From Sipunculus nudus (lineage: Eukaryota; Annelida; Sipuncula; Golfingiida; Sipunculidae): a stretch of 64,000 bases of DNA. The stretch is taken from the NCBI GenBank assembly GCA_026874595.1, contig CM049317.1, positions 10,268,382 through 10,332,381 of the forward strand, written 5' to 3'. The translations under genes and the position numbers were made by a program. Positions 59,197 through 64,000 of the stretch are shown in pieces (positions within the stretch are counted from its first letter, which is position 1; every line of letters begins with the position of its first letter). The notes under the pieces are model-generated. The model was not told the DNA's origin. It did not search any database and was given only the letters and a program-made list of their open reading frames with translations.

Positions 59197-59767
59197 CAGG
59201 GTTGGGTTCTATTACAGTGGTTGTATTACCATTATTATTACTATTACTTCTTAATCGATCTAATATTTATTACTATTACTACATTTTTTTCATCTATTAC
59301 TATATTACTATTACTATTAATTGGCTTTTATTACTATAACTATTATTATGACTTTACTTTTAAATGGTGATATTTGCATATGCTGATCTTGCCCTCTACA
59401 TTATCCCATCCCATTCCCTGTTTGTGAAATTTTAATTCACCTTTTTTAATTGTAATTCTTGTAATTTTCGTCCTTAATTAAAAATGGAAATTAAAAAGAT
59501 TTAAATCCTTTTGTATAAATAAGATTTCTATATAGCAATTAATCCTCACAATTAGCCTTAGAATTAAGTTCAGAATTATGTCCAGCAATAGTTCGAGATA
59601 AGTACAACATAACCCAGCTCCGGCAGGTTCATATTCAGAATAGTTAGAGACACTTTTTTACATTTAAGTATACATTTCACACAATGTTCAACAGATAATT
59701 AAATAAACAACTTCATGTTAAGAATGATAATAAAAGAGAGTAAGTTTTGAAGAATCCTGAAACATAA

Positions 59768-60802
59768 CTAGATGTGTCGGAACGACACGAATGCCCCCGC
59801 CTGGGGCAAATTAGAAACATTTGTAAAATTTTGTAAAATTTTTTAAGTTCAGGAGGTGTCATATGGTCAAAATTATGTCAACAAGGGCAAAATGCAATCA
59901 CGATCTGTAACGAGTCATTATTAAGCAACACACCTAAAATCAGGCCAGTATCTGCAGGCATTGTGAGAAAAAGTCCATACATGTGCATTTTTCATAAAAA
60001 TTTCTGTCTTTCATGAAATATTCTATGTTCCGTAAAATGGTCAAAAGTAGGTCAACTGGGACGAAACGCGGACTCGACCTGTAACTGGTCATTATCTACC
60101 CACACATAAAAAATCAGGCCAATATCTGCAGGCATTGCGAAAAAAAGTCCGTACATGAGTATTTGTCATTAAATTTCTAGTTTTCATGAAATTTTTAAAG
60201 TTTAGGAGCCGTTAAATGGTCAAAAGTAGGTCAACTTGGACAAAACGCGAACTTGATCTGTAACTGGTCATTATCTGCCCACACACCAAAAATCAGGCCA
60301 ATATCTGCAGGCATTGCGAAAAAAAGTCCGTACATGTGTATTTGTCATTAAATTTTCTATTTTTCATGAAATTTTCTAAGTTTAGGAGCCGTAAAACGGT
60401 CAAAAGTAGGTCAACCGGGACGAAACGCGAACTCGATCTGTAACTGGTCATTTTCTGCCAACACACGAAAAATCAGGCCAATATCTGCAGGCATTGCGAA
60501 AAAAAGTCCGTACATATGTATTTGTCATGAAAATTTCTATTTTTCATGAAATTTTCTAAGTTTAGGAGCCGTAAAACGGTCAAAAGTAGGTCAACCGGGA
60601 CGAAACGCGAACTCGGTCTGTAACTGGTCATTATCTGCCAACACACCACAAATCAGGCCAATATCTGCAGGCATTGCGAAAAAAAGTCTGTACAACTGTT
60701 TGATTTCGGAATGACGGAATGACGGAATGACGGAAGGACGGAAGGACGGAACAACGGACATGGGTAAAACTAAATGCCCCGGCCACTTTGTGGCGGGGGA
60801 AT
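59768..60802 (+). mobile_element. class ACTAGA element H (1.0 kb, intact ends)
   Basis: The left end ACTAGATGTGTCGG contains palindrome GTGTCG-gaa-CGACAC (59774-59788) and TGCCCCCGCC (59792-59801). The core is about five units of a ~180-bp repeat (key string AATCAGGCCAATATCTGCAG). Then comes a GACGGAATGACGGAAGGACG microsatellite, and a 3' hairpin at 60776-60799 with arms GCCAC/GTGGC, a g-g mismatch, then CCCC/GGGG and loop TTT, followed by ATAAAA. The outer arm GGCGGGGG is inverse to the left motif CCCCCGCC. Confidence 0.78.
59820..60700 (+). repeat. ~180-bp tandem repeat, about five units
   Basis: AATCAGGCCAATATCTGCAG recurs near 59938, 60110, 60290, 60470 and 60650. The last three units are close to identical (GGTCAACCGGGACGAAACGC), the first more diverged, suggesting local unit turnover toward the 3' end. 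It forms the core of element H. Confidence 0.85.
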
Positions 60803-61430
60803 AAAAATATTAAAGGAATGTTTGGTGCCATTTATTGTCACTAAATATGATAACTTCCTGTTCAACATAGCATGATCCATGTAATATATATCTATATCTG
60901 TATATCTTTTAATTATAGGACAAGCAATATGCAAATAATCCTTGCTTTAAGCATTTAAATTCAAACTACTAGTATTCATGTTCATTAAAACACATGTAAA
61001 AGTCGCGTGGATTTCGTGTATACCACAAATGTATTAAATCTCTTTTGATAAGTCTATTTCAATGCATCTTGAGTAGGGGTTATTTACATATAAAAAACAG
61101 ATTTTCAAACACAGTCAACAAAATTTGTTCAAGCCATAGTACTTAGACTGCAATACCTCATGGTTAGTAGAAACAAGACCTGATTCACTGTCTGTGGTGT
61201 TCCACACATAATCTGTCAACTGGCGAAGAACTACTGCAATGTTTACTGACGAAGCCTATTTAATGAATTTTCAAACAACTCCGGGCTTTATCTAACTGGT
61301 TATCATCTCAAGCCAGCGCCCTGTGACCACTGGACCATGAAAGCAACTATAGCATAAACTAATCACACTATAACTACAGCCTTTTCCTGTGTTTTAATAT
61401 AATCATACAAACGCTTCATCCCTTACCTGT
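60803..61430. other. no feature recognised
   Basis: AT-rich unique sequence between element H and the ATTACT-rich right arm. No ORF or repeat was seen. Confidence 0.4.
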
Positions 61431-61585
61431 TTTAGACCAGGGTTGTAACAGTTAAAGTAAAAGCTATTATCCGATAACTTAGGGTTCTTTTACTATAAGT
61501 ATTACTATAAAATGTTAAAATGTATTGTCTATTACTATCACCTTTACATATTACTTTTAACCCATCCCTGATATATATGTGTGCG

Positions 61586-62366
61586 TGTGTGTGCATGTGT
61601 GTTACACCCTTTGCTCGTGCATTCGACTGTTTAATGACTGTTTAAAAGTTATTTAAGCATTTTATCAAATGTTATTTAAAGATTAATATTTATTCAAAAC
61701 AGATGTTTGTCTGTTCTTACTCTTGATGTATGTATAATTTATTATTTGGAAAATGGAAAACAATCACTTAACGGTCTGTATAGGTTGTGGGTCAGTGGAT
61801 TCAATGTGGGTTCTGTGATCTAGTTTGACGCCAATTTGTCTACTCACACTGGAGTTATCATCAGGAAACAAATATGTGGACAAATGGCAACTGTATAGCT
61901 TGACATTGTGACCCCAAAATCAATAAGGTTAGCTATATATGGAAGATGAAAGGTTTGGGATGAAACGTTTGGCTTGAATATATATCAAGTTTACAACTAA
62001 TATGTCAATCAAAACTGGAGTTATCATCTGGGAACGAACTTGACGAACATACAGAAAGACGAAGAGACAGACAAACAGACGAACGGAAAGGGTGATAATC
62101 ATAGGGCATTAATTATTAGTTTTGTATCAAATTTTTAATTATTCTAGAGGTTACTTACGAGCCACATAGCTGGGAGGATATGGGTTCGCACACTTATTTC
62201 AGGTTTCCAAGGGGATTTTTATAAACCTACCATGGATATTCAGTTACAAGTTTCTTGGATTAGCGGTTACGATTTGTGCCCTACTATCAGACGGCCGGAC
62301 GACTGTACGGATGACGGACAATGCGCCATTCCCATGTCTTAGTTGACATTCAGTCAGCTGAGCTAA
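61586..62366 (+). mobile_element. F-type fragment followed by a B-type 3' end
   Basis: 61850-62060 resembles F units (GGAGTTATCATCAGGAAACA, GGTTTGGGATGAAACGTTTG). 62090-62366 matches 1530-1826, with GATTTGTGCCCTACTATCAG, a GACGGCCGGACGACTGTACG stretch and the hairpin ending AGTCAGCTGAGCTAAAA. No left terminus was found. Confidence 0.5.
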
Positions 62367-62379
62367 AATTGTCAAAATG

Positions 62380-62380
62380 G

Positions 62381-62444
<64 letters not shown>

Positions 62445-62446
62445 AC
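62380..62446 (+). repeat. (AT)n(GT)n microsatellite
   Basis: About 38 bp AT followed by about 26 bp GT. A 150-bp unique gap separates it from element F4. Confidence 0.95.
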
Positions 62447-62592
62447 ATATATGTGTATGTATGTATATCTGATGTGTGGGTTATACTAAAGTAAGCTCCT
62501 GAAAAAGGGAACCCTTTACATGGCGAAACAATGATTAAAATGAAAATTGCGAAAAATTCAGCCTCGCGAATATGAAGCCAAAAACAGTAAAA

Positions 62593-64000
62593 ACTTGACA
62601 TTTCTTGGCACCGCAGGTGCTAGCGTATCCCCAGACATAGTACGCCCCCCCCCCCCCTTTAAGAATAGGCCCCCATTTTTAGCAGCATATACTGACTCTT
62701 GGTATGCAATTATTGTTTCTTCCATCTATCAATCCAAAATCTTTTTGAAGATGTTGGTCCTGTGACCTTGACCTTTTGGCAAATCACAGATGGCTAGTGT
62801 GGACTTGACCTTTGACCTTGTGACCCCAAAATTGATATTGATCATCCACTTTTATATATAAATCAATAGAGGTCCAGATTTATTGATGGGCCATATATAA
62901 GTCAGGTTTGAAATCCATATATTAATCCAAGCTTGAATTATCATCTCGGGAAGTTTTTTGGATTTGGAAAATTTTTGAACAGATGGCTCCTGTGACCTTC
63001 ACCTTTGACCTTGTGACCTCACAATTGACAGGCGTCTTCCTCTATTGGCAGGGGAACTGTATGTGCAAGATGAAATGTCTGAGATAAAATGTTTGGCTGA
63101 AAATGCATCCACAATCTTTTTAAAGATGTGTCCATTGACCTTGACCTTTGACCTCATGACCCCAAAATCAATTCAGGTCTTGCTTTTCCAATGGGACATA
63201 TACAAGTCAAGTTTAAAATCTATTCATCAATAAAAGCAGGAATTATCATCAAGACACTAACTTTTTGGACAGATGGCTCCTGTGACCTTCACCTTTGACC
63301 TTGTGACCTCAATATTGATAGGGGTTTTCTTCTATTGGCAGATGAACTATATGTGCAAGATGAAAGGTCTGAAATGAAATGTTTGGCTGAAAATGCATCA
63401 ACAATCTTTTTAAAGATGAGTCCTGTGACCTTGACCTTTGACCTCATGACCCCAAAATCAATTCGAGTCTTGCTTTTTCAATTGGATATATATAAGTCAT
63501 GTTTGAAATCAAAACATCAATAAAAGCAGGAATTATCATCCAGAAACTATTTTTTTGACAGATAGCTCCTGTGGCCTTGACCTTTGACCTTGTGACCCCA
63601 AAACTGATATGGATCATCCACTATTGGCAAGTGAGCTATATATTCAAGATGAAAGACCTGGGATGAAAGTTTGGCTTAAAATGCATCCACAGTATCTTTT
63701 AAGATGCGAGTCCAGTGACCTTGACCTTTGACCTCATGACCCTAGAACCTATAGGGTTCTTACTTTAGTGGTTGGCCATACATAAGTCGCGTTTGAAATC
63801 CATATGGCTATCAACACTGGAGATATCATAAGAGGTGTGTGATTTTCACCAAATATGGATACATAAAAGGTCAAGGCCACTCTCATGGTAAAGGTCATGA
63901 CCCAAATGTAAATAGACCTCATCCCATATAAACCCATCTCTCTACATGTGCATAATATGAAAGACATCTGTCCATTAGTTTTTGACTTATAATGCTTACA
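62593..64000 (+). mobile_element. class ACTAGA element F4, runs off the window
   Basis: The left end ACTTGACATTTCTTGGCACC, palindrome from 62607 and GTATCCCCAGAC at 62625-62636 match F3. About 3.5 units of the 288-bp repeat follow (62750-63780), then the TCAAGGCCACTCTC module. The right end lies beyond the window. Confidence 0.75.

Larger units (their letters stand above)
59190..61585. mobile_element. possible fold-back element with ACAGGGTTGGGTT-type ends
   Basis: ATATAACAGGGTTGGGTT (59190) is mirrored by AACCCATCCCTGATATAT near 61560, and both sides continue into ATTACTATTACT-rich sequence (59220-59350 and 61440-61555). Element H lies inside. The inner inverted similarity is low-complexity, so the pairing is tentative. 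Confidence 0.35.

Overview
This window looks like animal nuclear DNA, most likely from a bivalve mollusc. It holds one recognisable protein-coding gene. That gene is alanine racemase (PLP fold-type III), split over nine inferred exons on the minus strand between about 58.3 kb and 11.2 kb. Eight exons (42541-42396, 25652-25494, 24888-24747, 24256-24169, 16806-16685, 14721-14609, 12826-12605, 11479-11223) are flanked by AG/GT sites, keep compatible phases throughout, and together read the family from the N-terminal strand to the C-terminal end. A ninth, 5'-most exon (58292-58279) fits by phase, donor and TATA position but is less certain. The joined model is 1263 nt (420 aa). The bivalve assignment rests on the presence of an intron-bearing Alr (bivalves use D-alanine as an osmolyte) and on repeats ending in ACGG-type microsatellites plus a hairpin, as in the 'pearl'-like elements described from bivalves. 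The species cannot be named from this.

Layout. 1-11.1 kb: downstream flank, with tandem repeats and element fragments to 6.7 kb, then AT-rich unique sequence with a (TA)n(GA)n tract. 11.1-58.4 kb: the gene; introns 1 and 2 are about 15.7 and 16.7 kb and consist mostly of interspersed elements. 58.3-58.45 kb: probable first exon, short upstream ORFs and a TATA box. 58.4-64 kb: upstream flank with one intact small element, a fold-back region and the start of another large element.

Most of the window is repeats, and the main observation is that several unrelated-looking families share one plan. The left end has a short palindrome followed by a subterminal motif. The right end has a hairpin with a 3-nt loop whose outer arm is the inverted copy of that motif, usually preceded by an ACGG-like microsatellite. 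Two classes of ends occur: ACAAGG...GCTAAAA and ACTAGA...(ATAC)AAT. This is the architecture expected of non-autonomous Helentron/Helitron-like elements; no Rep/helicase gene was seen. Interior sequence differs between families, while some interior modules (the GGTGGCGCCACC palindrome, the TGACCTTGACCTTTGACCT motif) recur across families. Several insertions are nested and can be ordered, one with an empty site preserved about 200 bp away.

Limits: exon boundaries are by eye with no transcript evidence; element boundaries are accurate to a few bases only where stated; similarity to named repeat families is from memory of their architecture, not from a search.
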